A DNA stretch of 64,000 nucleotides from the NCBI GenBank assembly GCA_907163375.1, contig CAJQUW010002096.1, positions 186,001-250,000 on the forward strand, written 5' to 3'. Under the pieces are notes generated by a model. The model made no database searches, was not told the DNA's origin, and saw only the letters and a program-made list of their open reading frames with translations. Positions 10,746 to 23,869 of this stretch are shown piece after piece; position 1 is the first letter of the stretch, and each line of letters starts with the position of its first letter. A program made the translations under genes and the position numbers. The DNA comes from Prostheceraeus crozeri (taxonomy: Eukaryota; Platyhelminthes; Polycladida; Euryleptidae).

Positions 10746-13700
10746 AGTGAAAAGCAGTATGTCGAAAGCCATGGTTTTTGACATGGAACGTCATCAGGTC
10801 ATGGTCTGAACTTCTGTTATGCATCTATCTATGAAGCTAGACACATCAAGAAAACCATTCTCATCATTTATTGATGCCATCACCTCACCAGTTATCCAAT
10901 CAGTATTGCATCTGCATATGCGATTACTTTTGCGCCATGTTTCAAGATCATCGGGAAGAGGTAATTGATGTACATATACACGATCCAAATGAGAGGTTCT
11001 CATTGGGATCCTTGCAGAATCCCTCACTCACACCATGTCTAATGTCCTCTTCCCACCGTTTTGCAACGGTTAGAGGCCGTCGAATGCTGGTCGACCTTGA
11101 TGACATTTCTTCAAGCTGTGAAGCTACAAATAAATGCTCCTTGTAACTTCAAAGATGTGCCCTGATAGCTTCCCATTGACCTTGAATCGGTTTGATCGAC
11201 TATCTTAGTAAGATCTCATCAGATTCAATGCTTTAGTCGACATCGTGCGCTTGAAAATTTCTCAAAAGAATTTGTTTGTGAATACTGTAAAACGCTGCCG
11301 ATAAAAAAATTCGGAAGTTAATTGGAAATATATTTAAAATTTGCGCTGAAATGTCCAGGCATTTGGCATTTGATCTGCATTCATTGAATCGTTCTATTTG
11401 CCTGGTGGCAAGCAATCATAAGAAGTCAGATCGTACAACGTGAAAGGAGAAATTCAGGAGACGACATTTCTTCTCAAAATTGACTTTGGATAGTGACAGA
11501 CAGCAAACTGACCGGTTGATCGGTAGAGAAGTTTCAGTCAGTGCGCGGTAGGGAATAGCTGTTAAAAGCCTTTTATCGAATAACAAAATGATAAATCGAT
11601 CTCCTTTGTCAATATTTAATCACTTGTGAACTGCATACCAGCTGTCCACTATCTATAAAATATCAAAATATATCACGCTGTAAAAGTTGGCTGAGTCAAT
11701 GTTCTGAGTGAGGCGAAACGTTTTTAAACGAGTAAACTTTGTCAGAGTTTGACAAATTTGCATACTGACAAAGTCTTCTTCGGTGGCCTTATCATTCATG
11801 TCCGCCGTTAGATGATTCATATGTCTTAAATTCAAGTCTCGATCAGAGCATGCACAGATAATGATAGTTGTTTGTTTCACAAATCTCACTTCATAGCCGC
11901 TTAAGAATAATATCACGCATGAATGAGCATATTTTAAAGATGGAATTTGATCATTTTTAAGAAGAACCAAATCCGTCAAGGTGATTGCAGTTATAATGAT
12001 GGAGACCCAATGGCAGTCAACACTGACGATTGACGAAATATCCAACTTAAATCTCAAAGGATTTTTAACGACGTTATTTCTTAAAACAAATTCTCATGAA
12101 AAAAAGTAATTGATGAAATATGCAACGCCCATGAAAAACTTATTTTCCCTGATGACATTTTAATCAGAAAAGTACTTAAAACTTAATCAAAGTTTGGCAC
12201 ATGAGATCAATAAAAAGTAATAATTTGTTCAAAAAAGACGAAATGCAGTATTGATTATAAATATCACAAAGGACGCATTTGACGCATGAATCAAAGGATG
12301 AATAACTCAAGGAGTCTAAGAATGATTCTGAAAGAGATAATTAATTCGATCATCCTTTGAAAATCGTTCATTTCATTTTTGTCTAAATGCTTTTGATCTG
12401 ATTATTGTCTGAAGAGATCATTGGAATATTCATCGCTTTTAGTCGTGCTTCATCAGACTAGGTATTTCTAGCAATAGAAGCGGATGTTTGTCCATGCCAC
12501 ATGTAGGATCCACATTGTTGGTGTTGTGAACCGGGAAGTTTTCGCATCATTTGCAAATTCTTAGTTTTCGCAAAATGCGCTTTAATACTTGATTTTAATT
12601 AACTAAATTTTGATTCTTGATTTTTCCCCTAAAATTTCACTTTGCTCGCGGCAGCTCAGAAACATTCAGCCAGACTACAGTCTAATTCATCGATAAGCTA
12701 TATCTAACAATGCAAAACAAATATTTCCTAAACATTTCAGAATAATTTTGTTTTAATTACTATCCACATGCATGCTTCTCCTGTCACGTGACTCATGATT
12801 GTTGAGGAAATACGCCGAGGAATAGTTGAATAAAAAATTGAGGAATAATTTTACTCATGATTGTGATGAATGAAGTAGAGCTGCTACAGCGAGTTTAGAG
12901 ATGCAGAGCCCACCCACTGATACAAGATCCCACAGACTTAGATTGTTTAATCCTCTAAGTTTGTGAGGATGCGATAAGCGGGAATTTTCACTACGCCTGT
13001 GAGAACTTACTGTATGGCGGAGAATCTCAATGTATGTGGTGAACAGCACAATTGAGCGCTTTTTCGTGCGCATACTATTTTATCTTGATGATGATGATCA
13101 GATGGACTAACTTAATTGACAAAGCACGTGTAGAATGATTGAAATCTTCGAACCTGAAAGAATTGTGGCGATCGGATAATTTTAGAGGAATTCACAACAA
13201 TCCGCAATCGATGAATGACTATTTTTCCTGTACAAAGTTTCTGCATGAGCCATTCCTTAGAATCAGTTTACACTTTTAGCAAACTGACGTGCTTAAAAAA
13301 TCTAATTCTGTGACACAGTTGCTTCTGCGAACTGTGTTATGTAATGCAGTGTAATGTAATGAAATGGGACCAAACTTGAGAAAATCATTACAATCAAAAT
13401 TGATAAACTTTAACCACTGATAAAAATTTTGCATTTCTATCGAATTTTCACTTCTGTATCATAAATATACACTGCACAAATGCTCTAAGCAGTGTACTGA
13501 CAGAGATTGCAGGGTTCCCGGTTTTGTGCATCCACAATGTATTAGCGACTGCGTGACAAGCAGTTTCATGCAAAGAATATCAGTCTTGTTTTGCACTTTA
13601 ACTTCTTTCACTTTTGAGCCAGAAATCCGATTAATTTCAGCTTTTAGTAAGCATTCAGAGAAGACATCGAAATACTTTAGCGAGATTATCTTTGACAGCG

Positions 13701-14820
13701 CTGGAACAATCCTGTATATTTATTGCTTCGCGAAGAATTATACATCAAAGAAATAAAGCTACCTGAAACAGCAAAGATGATGATCTCAATGTCAAGTGTT
13801 AATGCAATAATTACATAAAAGAATTTCTACTTGATTTTCTTGAGCATTTTTATACTTAAATGTCACTTGTAGAAAGCAGCAGCCGTGAAATTTTGTCAAT
13901 ATGTACGATTTTTCAAATTCAATGATTGGAATTTTTCGTAAAAATGACGATCAAATTGATTTTCTATATATGGCAAAGTTCTTTCATCTAATTTTCTCGT
14001 CAAGTAGTCTGGTGCCAGTGTCAGTAACTTTTGTCAAATCTTGGAAGGAAGAAAATTTCATCATCATGCAATATACTCATTCAGATACTGTTCTTATGCC
14101 TTATTTCAATTGATTAAAACCGTTAAACTTACTTCTTTTGTAAGTAGCAGTCAGCTCCCTTTGAGTACACGATTTAGTGGGCTTCTTTCGAGTAACGTGC
14201 ACGGAAAAACAACCCAACATGCTCGAGCATCAATGATAGAAGAACTATTCCTCTTAATACACGGGATATGAGGGAGTGGGAGTTCTTTTGTCTACAATTA
14301 CCTGTGTTATCAAGTAACGCTGACGAACATCATTTCTAAAATGAAATGTCCACATGACGTTAATTTCTGTTGAAAACTATTGAAGTGAAATGAGTGCTAC
14401 CGATGTCTAAAAGTGAATGAATAGACTTCATAATAGTAAACTGAATCAGGGATGGAAACTCGAGATTTTGAGGTCGGTTCGGTGAACATCAGTGTCATGA
14501 AACACTTATCTTCAGCATCATATACATGTCGAGCTCAGAGGGAATTTATTATCGTGTCGATCAAAGGATTTTGTGTTGAAGTGTCTAATGAGTGGCTCTT
14601 GTCTTTTTTATAGTAACTTTTTTCAGTTCATGTACTCTTTCACTGTTAAAAATGAGCTTACAGCGTAACAGAAGTAGGCCGGTCAATGGAAACATTTGAT
14701 TGTTGGAATCCGAAGTGGTGAGAGCAATTAAGGCTAGTCCGGGCGCCAACACGATTTTATGCATGAAATGACGTCAAAATTAGACTTTCACAGAATGATA
14801 TACACCGCATGTGTGGTACT
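10746..14820. other. AT-rich non-coding DNA, no gene seen
   Basis: The longest frame (reverse, 11,653-12,057, 134 codons) has no motif I recognise. No SINE, tRNA or inverted repeat could be supported here. Confidence 0.4.
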
Positions 14821-14955
14821 ATGAATCTGCGCGTCTGCCGAGTTCCGCCCGGCTCTTCTTCATATCAGTTTCCTGTCAGACTGTTTCAGAGAATACACAT
14901 GTAAATTCATTTCATTTTCCGCAAAAATGACATTTTTCTTTGTTTTCTCTGTGTA
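14821..14955 (-). repeat. dispersed repeat, copy 2
   Basis: This is the second copy of the family at 10,611. It has GAATCTGCGCGTCTGCCGAG, then CGGCTCTTCTTC, then AGAGAATACACATGTAAATTCA. It is diverged but collinear with copy 1. No ends or target duplications were resolved. Confidence 0.45.
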
Positions 14956-15729
14956 AGTACTAAGTTTAGGGCCGTAATTTTGTCTTCATGTCATTTTCTA
15001 TAATGTGCATGCGTTATTATTAGGGCCAGGAATGACTGAGTAGGGGTGATTCTATTCCAACTGAGTCTCAAAGTTTTGTTCATTTTTAAGTTTAAAGTCG
15101 ACAAATGAGATGACGTAGGCAAGGATCGTCATTCGACTTCGAACTGCGAAAGTTTGTATAACGTATGCCTGTCGATTTGAAATCATTGTGTGATTCAATT
15201 CAAAAGCTTGAGGGGAGGCCTAGCGACTCTCCTGAAATTTTTGAAAAAATCTAGTGATCACTCACAAATCATCCAATAGATAAGGAGAAAATCAGCAGTG
15301 TTTTAGCAAAATCTCTCAAAACCAACTCAAAACCACCTTGTATGCTCTTCGTGATCGTCAAACTCTTCCGGATTTACAAGTTGAACGTAGACCGATTGCA
15401 AATTGGGGTTTATTTGATTTGAAAAATATTGGTGATTGCCAATAAGTCTTTCGCGACGTAGAGCGGAGTTTTCATCCTACAATGATGAATTGATGAAATG
15501 AAAGTCCTGTCGGATAAAAGACGAAGTCTCACTGAAACTAGCTTGAAAAATCTTCAGTTTTGCTATTGCAATAGGAGATTTTAAGTACCGGTCATTTGAC
15601 TGACCTTTATTATTAAAGCCAGCAGTTAGTGTTATTTTCCGGTTTCTTTAAGTTTTTATTAGATTTTTTAGCACATATTTTGGCATTTTAAAGTATATTT
15701 GATATTACATATACTACCGATCGAGATAG
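14956..15729. other. non-coding DNA upstream of the LINE
   Basis: No endonuclease domain can be read here, so the LINE to the right looks 5'-truncated rather than full length. Nothing else is supported. Confidence 0.4.
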
Positions 15730-17640
15730 AAATAACGATTAATGCAGAAAGAAAAGACGAAGAGACGCTAGGAAGATCCAAATTCAATTTCAAGAGAGCA
15801 AACTGGGAACAATACAAAGAAATCTCCACTTATTTACTGAAGAAGGTTGAGATCTCATAAAACAGCAGCATAAATAAACTCAACAAAGAAATATGCAAAG
15901 CATTGATCACAGCTGCCAAAAAGTCCATTCCCAAAACAAATAGGAAAAACCGAAAATCTACTGGAATGAAGAGTGTCAACAAGTTGTTGATAAAAGAAGA
16001 AAGGCTAGGAAAGATCTTTTAAGAAACCCAGGCAATGAAGAAAAGAGGAGAACATGGATTGAAGCCAGCAAGACCAGCGAAAAAGTCATAAGCGAAGAAA
16101 AAGCCAAGGCATGGTAAGAGGCAATTAAAACCCTCGACCTTGGAACAGAATCCAGGAAAGTATGGCGGATTATCAAAGCCATTGATGGCATCAGACCCAG
16201 CAAGAAAGCTCCAGCCCTGAAAAAGGAGAAGAAATGAAAATGCAAGCCAAAGACAGAGCCAAATGTCTAGCTCAAACCTAAAGAAAGACCAGCGACATTG
16301 ACAGAGACATGATAGTCGATAAAGAATACGTGAAGCAAACAAAAAGAAGAGTGTTTCACAGTATGAAGGAAGAATGTCAAAACTGCAGCAACAACAGAAC
16401 TACAGAAACACGCGATCAAGACAACTAACATGGGCAAAGGTCCCGGAGAAGGCCAGATTACCAATGAGTTTTTGACCAATCTCTCAGAGGAATGGATGAA
16501 CGTCATTCTTCTATTATTAAATCTTATTTGTAATACTGGAAGACTGCCTTCAAACCGGAAAAAACAGTGATTATACCGATCCTTAAGCAAGGTTAAAGCT
16601 GAGGCAGACCCAGGAAGATGCAGGCCGATCAGTCTTACTAACTGCATGTGTAAAATCATGGAAAGGATGATTCTCAGCAGATTGAATTTAGTCATTGAAG
16701 AAAAGAAGCTTATGAACCCCAACCAGGCAGGATTACAGAAAGACAGAAGATTAACTAGTTAGGATACAACAAGACATCACAGATGGTTTTAGTAATAAAA
16801 CAAAAGCCTCAGACCCCTGATGGTCCTTATACATTTTTCGAGAGCCTTTGATACTGTGAGGAGAAACGGGCTCATGACCAAGCTGATTGAGCATGACATC
16901 CCGAAATGCATAATCAGGTGGATACGGAGCTTCCTTTCAGATTGCAAAGCAGTGGTTCAATTTGATGACATCAAGAGTAAACCTTTTGCACTAAAAGAAG
17001 GAGTGCCACAAGGAGGAGTTATCTCCCCTAAGCTCTTTACCCTTTTCATGAACGATATCACGAAAGGACTCCCAGCAAGCGTTCAATATAGCCTCTTTGC
17101 TGATGACCTTGCGCTTTGGGTACAAGGTCAAACCCCTGCAGAATGCAAAGAAATCATACAACGTGCCCCTACGGCTGTAGAAGACTGGACAAAGAAATGG
17201 TTGATGAAAATCAATGAAGAAAAATGTGAGTATCTTCCGGTGAGCACATGGACAAAAGAAAGCAAATGGGAAGGTCAACTCAATACAAATAATAAAGACA
17301 TCAAAAAAGTACACACCCAAATTCCTAGGAATATCATTCGATTGGAATCTCAATTTCACCAAACATGTTGAAGACACAGTCAAGAAGATGAAAGCCTGAC
17401 TCAAACCGTTAAGAGCAATATCAGGCAAAAACTGGGGATGTCGTAATGAAGACATGCACACGCTTTACATGGGATACATAAAGTCTGTCGCCGACTATGC
17501 GGCAGCCAGCTGACAATCTATCACCAGCCACATAAACATCGTCAAGCTGAACAGAGTACAAAATGAAACAGCTAGATTGATCACAGGTTGCGATAGGACA
17601 ACGACCATAGAAAGTCTACATCAGTGCTCCGCAACCTATT
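15730..17640 (+). pseudogene. decayed jockey/CR1-like LINE, linker plus reverse transcriptase
   Basis: Successive frames on the forward strand give the order expected of a non-LTR polymerase. A linker reads FNFKRANWEQYKEISTYL near 15,780. A segment reads YWNEECQQVVDKRRKARKDL near 15,960, followed by WIEASKTSEKVISEEKAKAW. The palm/fingers region has GKGPGEGQITNEFL near 16,435, then GRCRPISLTN and NQAGLQKDRR near 16,630-16,740. The longest open piece, 16,820-17,371, holds LIHFSRAFDTV, KEGVPQGGVISPKLF and the catalytic YSLFADDLALW. Near 17,470 MGYIKSVADYAAAS and RVQNETARLITG mark the C-terminal tail. Several stops and frame changes interrupt it and no N-terminal endonuclease is visible, so it is a 5'-truncated dead copy. 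The clade is inferred from the linker and tail and is less certain than the identity as a LINE. Confidence 0.85.
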
Positions 17641-19357
17641 TGAGAGTCGTTCGCACTACACCTCAACTTGTCAAATTCTTAATCATTTAATCAAAGTCTT
17701 AATTACACATTCTAATCAAGCCATAATTTGTTGAATTTCGCATATTCACGATTAACTAGATGCAAATTTTATTTCACGTCTGGACCGGACAGTTCGGCCC
17801 AATCTCAGCTCGCTAACAAAGTGTACAGTGATACACGTAGCAACGTAACAGCGTAATCCCTGGATAATGACGTAAATATATAATCAGATAGCCTACACAT
17901 ATACGCATTTATTTTTTAGCTGAAAAGAAGATTCTGGTAATAACAAGAACATGATCCTCTGTCAGTTTTTATCAAGATTTGTATATATTATTGAGAATTC
18001 AATGAGCAAACTATTTTCGAATATTCTCTTTTGAGAAATGCTTGAGTAAACTTTGTACTCCATCAACTTAACAGATCCTTTATTCGCCATACAATACTGC
18101 AGACTAAAACGCGAATTCAATGGGTGGCTTTTTCTAATTATTGCTCTTAAGAAGAACATTTTCCTATCCCGGTTTACATAAATAGCTTTGAATATTCTCA
18201 CGCGAAATACTCAATGTTGCATGTTCTTTGATAGAAAGTTCTATATGCTTAATTAACACATTTGGAAACCTATTGTAGAAGAAAATGATTAGACAACTAA
18301 AGTCTTAATTTAGAGACGTGAGATTTTATAGAAAAACATCTTCAAAGAATCAAAAGTATTTTCTGCCTCACGGAAACCTAAATAGTACTACAACAGAATG
18401 ACGTTAGATTCCCATTAATTAGTCGAGTCGATTTAGTCAAACCTGAATCAACCATCGATATGAAACTAAAACAAAATAAATCTATTTTTGTCAACCTCAC
18501 GCAGATTCTAAGCCTGAATTGCTCTTACGAGGGCTTCCATAATCTTAGCTAATTTTATATATTATCTGAGCAATAATTCTGCTCTGAATAAACTGACTAA
18601 AGGAGATGGAGTAGAAATCACCCATGATCCTCGATTAGACAAGAAATGCCAACATCATAGCTGGGCGTCATTCGAATAGCGATTATCTGCCTCATCCTTT
18701 ATACCGTAAAACCTCTAACGCAGCGATTTCGTGTTATATTTCAACCTCTTCGCTTATATGGTATCCATTACAGGCGACAGTCTGTTTTTCAAATTTTTCA
18801 TTTTTTTAACAAAAAAAGTAAATAAAATTTCATCAATGTTAGTTGATATTCCTAGTTATTATTTCGCGAAGCGTTTTCCTAGATACCTTTGTACCTGAAA
18901 ATTGTTTACAATAAACGATGGGCCTGCACCAACTACAGTAACATAATACTAAATGCATGTATATGCTGGACTGCTCGTACTTTGCAAGTTTGGGACCTTA
19001 GCAACTTCATTAATCTTGACCAACTAACTTTTATTGATATTTGCTTTTGCGTATCTTTACCCAAAACTGAATATTTAAGACACTTAACGTCACCATGTGT
19101 AGATCATGAAAGAAATCAACATAGGAATGATGATATTGCTTGTCGTCAAGTGAAGGGACTATCAAAAATTAAATGCAATTAATTTTTTTATGCCCCCAGC
19201 TATGTAATAGGGAACACAGTGGATACAACGCAAAACACAATCCTCCATATAACGCGTCTTCTTCTTAGCCATGACCGATGCCGATCGTTGGTTTAAAACA
19301 GCTCATATAATGGCGATCAGTGAGTCGCCTCCACCTTGTTCCATTTCCTGCCATCCT
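17641..19357. other. AT-rich non-coding DNA, no gene seen
   Basis: Nothing beyond short chance frames is visible. Confidence 0.45.
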
Positions 19358-19473
19358 GGGGCGACCGCACAGAACCAGTGCTAGATAGTGGGTCGTTAGT
19401 GACAAGCAAATTCAATGGTGAATGACACTGTTAGAGATTTGTCAGCCTAACAGTGTTTCTGTGCGGTCGCCCC
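19358..19473. repeat. 17-bp perfect inverted repeat
   Basis: GGGGCGACCGCACAGAA at 19358-19374 is repeated inverted at 19457-19473, with an 82-base spacer. Inside, CACTGTTAG and CTAACAGTG form a smaller hairpin. The segment to the right (reverse frame 19700-19431) stays open for 89 codons and is GC-richer than its surroundings, so this may be one end of an old mobile element. I could not assign a family. Confidence 0.45.
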
Positions 19474-22400
19474 TGATATTCTGACGCAGATCTATTCGCC
19501 AGTGATATTTTCCACTTCGTCCTGCCACTCCTTTTTCCACTACCTTTCATCTTCCAGCTGTTCTTCACGATGTAACGAAGCTCCTCACCTGCCGAGCCTC
19601 GTGTAACACGGCTAAAGAAACTGACCATCCTTCGCAGTGGCGTGGGTGCTTTAATATCGATCTTTAGCATCACTTCGTTGCATGCCATAAAACATGTCAC
19701 TTTAGCGTTATGGGAATATGCAGCGAAAAAGCGATTGAAATTGGTAAATTAAATGTTGACCTTATGCGAAGTAAGATTTCTTGGTTGGCTACCTAATTCT
19801 AATGATCCGAAATAATAGATAAAGAAAGTGGCATTCTATTTTTCGAGCCCCTTGCCAGCTTGACGGTCTAGAAGTTTTCGGCATGTTTCAAATTATGACA
19901 AGAAGTTAATTCAATATTGCGAAACCGTCCAGTCAATATTATCGATATACCCTGCAAATTTCAGTTACTGATGATTGCATTTTATAAATTCTACAAAATT
20001 ATGATACGAGAAAATAAATCGGATTCCATAATTTGCGTCCATAAGTTTGCAATAACTTATCTATCGTATTACTTCTAGTTTCGAGTGGTGCCTTCGCATG
20101 TGTGCAAGAGTTCACCTTGTGATGTCAGCCTCAACATCTCGTTATTACCAGTCTGGGCCGCCCGCTTACAAGTCTAAACTGAATCGCAAGAGGCTGCGAT
20201 GTATGAATACAAGTGACCTTGCCACACAAATATCTACCACGGTTTACTTTTGATTTATTTTATGTGTATACTTCTCTATTGTATTCCTGCAACAATTTTG
20301 AACGGCGACTTTGTCGGCAATGGAATTGAATTATGTTTCTACTCCTCTCCACAATGAGATCTCGTTTGAGAGCCGGAATTGTAATATACTGTGATGCTAA
20401 ATAATATTTTTTATCAGCATTTATTACAAAGAAACAGAAAGCACTTATTATCTCTATCATTGTGAGTGATGAATTTAATGGTGAGTGTCTTGATTATATG
20501 ATATTTCCGAGATGCGTGCAGCCAACTGTCGATCGAGCCGCATTCAACTTGATGTCCTTGGAAGAAATAGCCTGTCTGAGATAGCTGTGAGAAAACTGAA
20601 TACCAGCAGCTATTAATGGAAACTGTCTTATCCGAGGAATGAAATAACTCTGCTATTCTTTACCCAATTTAGAAAAGTAAACTAAATTTAACCAAATTGA
20701 AGTAAATACCTCATTAGAAAGCCCTCAAAAATACTATCTACGCTTTCAATAACTTACAAGCGAAAGTCGTTTTCTTCACTGTGAAAATCCACTTTGAAAG
20801 TAAAGTATTGTTGCCTGAAGACAGATCGATTCTGACTGTCATACGTCCTAATCGCGGTATGACACATCAGTTGCTCTTCGTTCAGTTAAAAAAGCTATTT
20901 GCAGCATAGAACAGCGCTCGAAAAGCAGAATTTGACCTATCGATAAATTTTTCACAGAAGAAAAATGAGATTGAAAGTTACGTCTGTTACGCACAGAAAA
21001 GCATCCAATTATCCAACACAATCGGCCCTCTATCTTGCCTTATTTATCGTGCTTTCGCTGCATCTCTAGTAAGCCATGTGCCTGCCCCATTGTACAGGAA
21101 CTGTCATGTTCTTGCAGTAGAGATCACAAAAATCTTGTTTTTGAAAACGAAGAAATGATGTTTCATTTCTATGGACTCGAATTAGCCTTCTACAAATGAT
21201 TGACACTTAATGGTGCTCTTGATGAAACGAAATTAGTCAGGATTCAACATCAATGCAATTGGAATGAAGCCCTACAGCCCATTATCACAAAGATTCATGC
21301 ACGCGACACGAATAAGCGATTTCATTTTCTGCTACGAACTTGATTTTGATTTTGAACTAAATAGGTACTTATTGGTTATGGCTATCTCCCCCTCCACGTT
21401 TTCAAATTTTTCTAAAATCCGTAAAAATGTATCAATCGTCACAAAACTTAAAATACACGTAAGTGAGGACATTTTCTACCTACATGCCAAAATTTATGCA
21501 AATCAAACGAGTACTTTTTGAATAAAGGGCGATAACTTGAAGTGCGGCGATGTATGCAGCTTGATCTGACTTCGACCTTAGCGTCGAAGTAGAAAGTACC
21601 TGAGGTCAACGAATTCATTTCCCGACAACTCGTGAAGCGATGATGACCAGGCCACATCCCTTATACTATCATTTTTAACTTTAAAAAGGTGTGGCAAGGT
21701 TGTGGTCGTGGGAAGATTTCAAATAGCAGTGGATGAGACGAAGAGGGAGAGAGAACGATGCATACACGAGTAATAATAATGCGTCGCACAGACGAAGTCA
21801 GATCAGGCTGTTGACATCGCTACACTTCACGTTGTCGTCTCTAATGCAAAAACTACTTGTCTGATCTGAATAAACTTTTGCATATGGGTAGAAAATATGC
21901 TCAAGTACGTCATCTTGAAGTTTGGTGACGATCGATCCTTTTTTGCAGATTTTAGACATATTTGAAAACCTGTGGGAGATTACTCATAAGCACCATTAAA
22001 TATATTTTCCATTGTACATGTCATTGCGAGTGGCAATCGTACATGAGTGGTGTTACCGAATGCGACTTGTTGACACTGTTTCCTAATAAGAGTTCATAAC
22101 TCCTCAATCCATGAGTTATCTGTGAGATGTGGTAATGTGAGTTGTATGAATCATAGAAGTCGGACTGCTTGACCGAAGAATTCTGAAATCGCTTCCGAAC
22201 TGTTGGATCCAATTATTTGTTGCAAATCACGTTTTTGCACCTTTGATCAGGAAACGGTTGTTGTGAATTAACTGGAATGTTGTCGATCTCTGTTCTTTAC
22301 CTATTCATGGTTTTTGTCTTATTGTAGATAATAACATCATGATCAACTATCATTTATCAGAAGGCGCATCGCGCACAGCCCTAATTAGTGTTATCATGTA

Positions 22401-23828
22401 TGTATCCGGCAGAGTTTCCAATGTCTATTGTTTTTCCTTACATGACCGTAATATGGCCATGAGTACCTAATGCAATGACAAATACCACATATTTCTTACT
22501 CAACAACCATAAACATGTTAATCATATCTCCATATGAACTTTGTCAGTGGTCTTTGAGTTATTTGAATTGATTACGACACTTCATTTGTAAGAAATGAGA
22601 GTAGTGAAAAAGTGTGTTAAGGCTATAGGAGCCAAGTACTTTATCTATCTACACGTCTTTCATTTTTCCTTCCAGCGGGTGCAGTGGTGGAGAGAAAGTA
22701 AAGCCTTACTCCTACAACATCCTGTTCACAGGTAATAGTTGATCAGACGCATAGATGATAAGTTTGAATTATCATAATAATGTACTCGGGAAGAGACGTC
22801 TTTAACTCCATTGTCAATTTGATATCTGAATGTCCCTTTGTAGCTCCTCTGGGAAGCATTGAATAGAAAATTTTAAGTCAGGACTTATCGAGAATTCTGG
22901 AGATCTTCGAATGACGTGTGTCTAAGGTTTCGACTTAATGGGATTCGTCTCCGCTTGTAATTACAATTCCGTTTCAATATTTTATTGATAAACGACCCCT
23001 GATACTTCTGCTTTTCTCATTTATTTCGGCGATGAGAGAAAGAAGATGATAGTTGACTCAAAGATGATAGAGCTTCGACATCTTTTGACAAACAAATTCT
23101 CATGAACTGAATAATATCTCTGTTTTAATGCACATCAGGAAATTGCCGTAATTGTGCGCTCGTAGATATGAGTGCAAGATTTTTGGTTGTGACGTGATAT
23201 ATCGGGGTTATTGAATTAATTTTATTCAGTTGCTATTCAAATGTCAGTAAAATTCCAAGCATTTTGCATATGTACTTTTAATTGAGAGCTAAGTCTTTTG
23301 TACAGGAATAGAAAATTCTGAAAGTATAACCTCAAATTATTTCCAGTGAGTAGAAAGGTCTGAAATTGAGTTGATTCATTTGTCCGATCTCATAAAAGCT
23401 AAAGACGTTGATCCGTGCATCTGCGTGGATGGAGGTGTGGATTATCCATTTTTTGATAAGCTGTTGACATACAAAAGTGAATTCAAACATGCTGTTGTGA
23501 TTTCTATAACTTTCAAAAAGAATATTATTATTATTGTTATTATAAAGAAAATTGATGAAAAGATTTTGTCCTGTCATGTGCATACAAAAGAGAGCATGTC
23601 ATGAGTAGAGTTAGGATTTCACAAGAGCACGTAAACACATATTCATAGCGCATGTGAAGATGGCGGAACCACCCAGCGGAACCTTTGTTAATTACAGCGA
23701 GATCATATTCGGAACAACTTTTGCTTTATCAATTTCAGCCTTCTGATGGTGAATTTGGACTGAGATTCCACAAATTCGCAGTCGTTATTGAGAAGTTTCA
23801 GTTTAAAGATAAAAGTGGTTCCGCTAAC
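19474..23828. other. non-coding DNA, no gene seen
   Basis: Apart from the open reverse frame at 19,431-19,700 noted with the inverted repeat, no frame, RNA gene or repeat is supported. Confidence 0.4.
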
Positions 23829-23869
23829 TTCACATACACACACACATATATATATTACACATATATATT
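23829..23869. repeat. CA/TA microsatellite
   Basis: A short run of CA units passes into TA units (cacacacacatatatatat) and then a second ACATATATAT tract. It is a simple repeat. Confidence 0.8.

Noticed and set aside
11653-12057. 134-codon reverse frame
   Set aside because: No domain, no promoter and no repeat support; its composition follows the AT-rich background.
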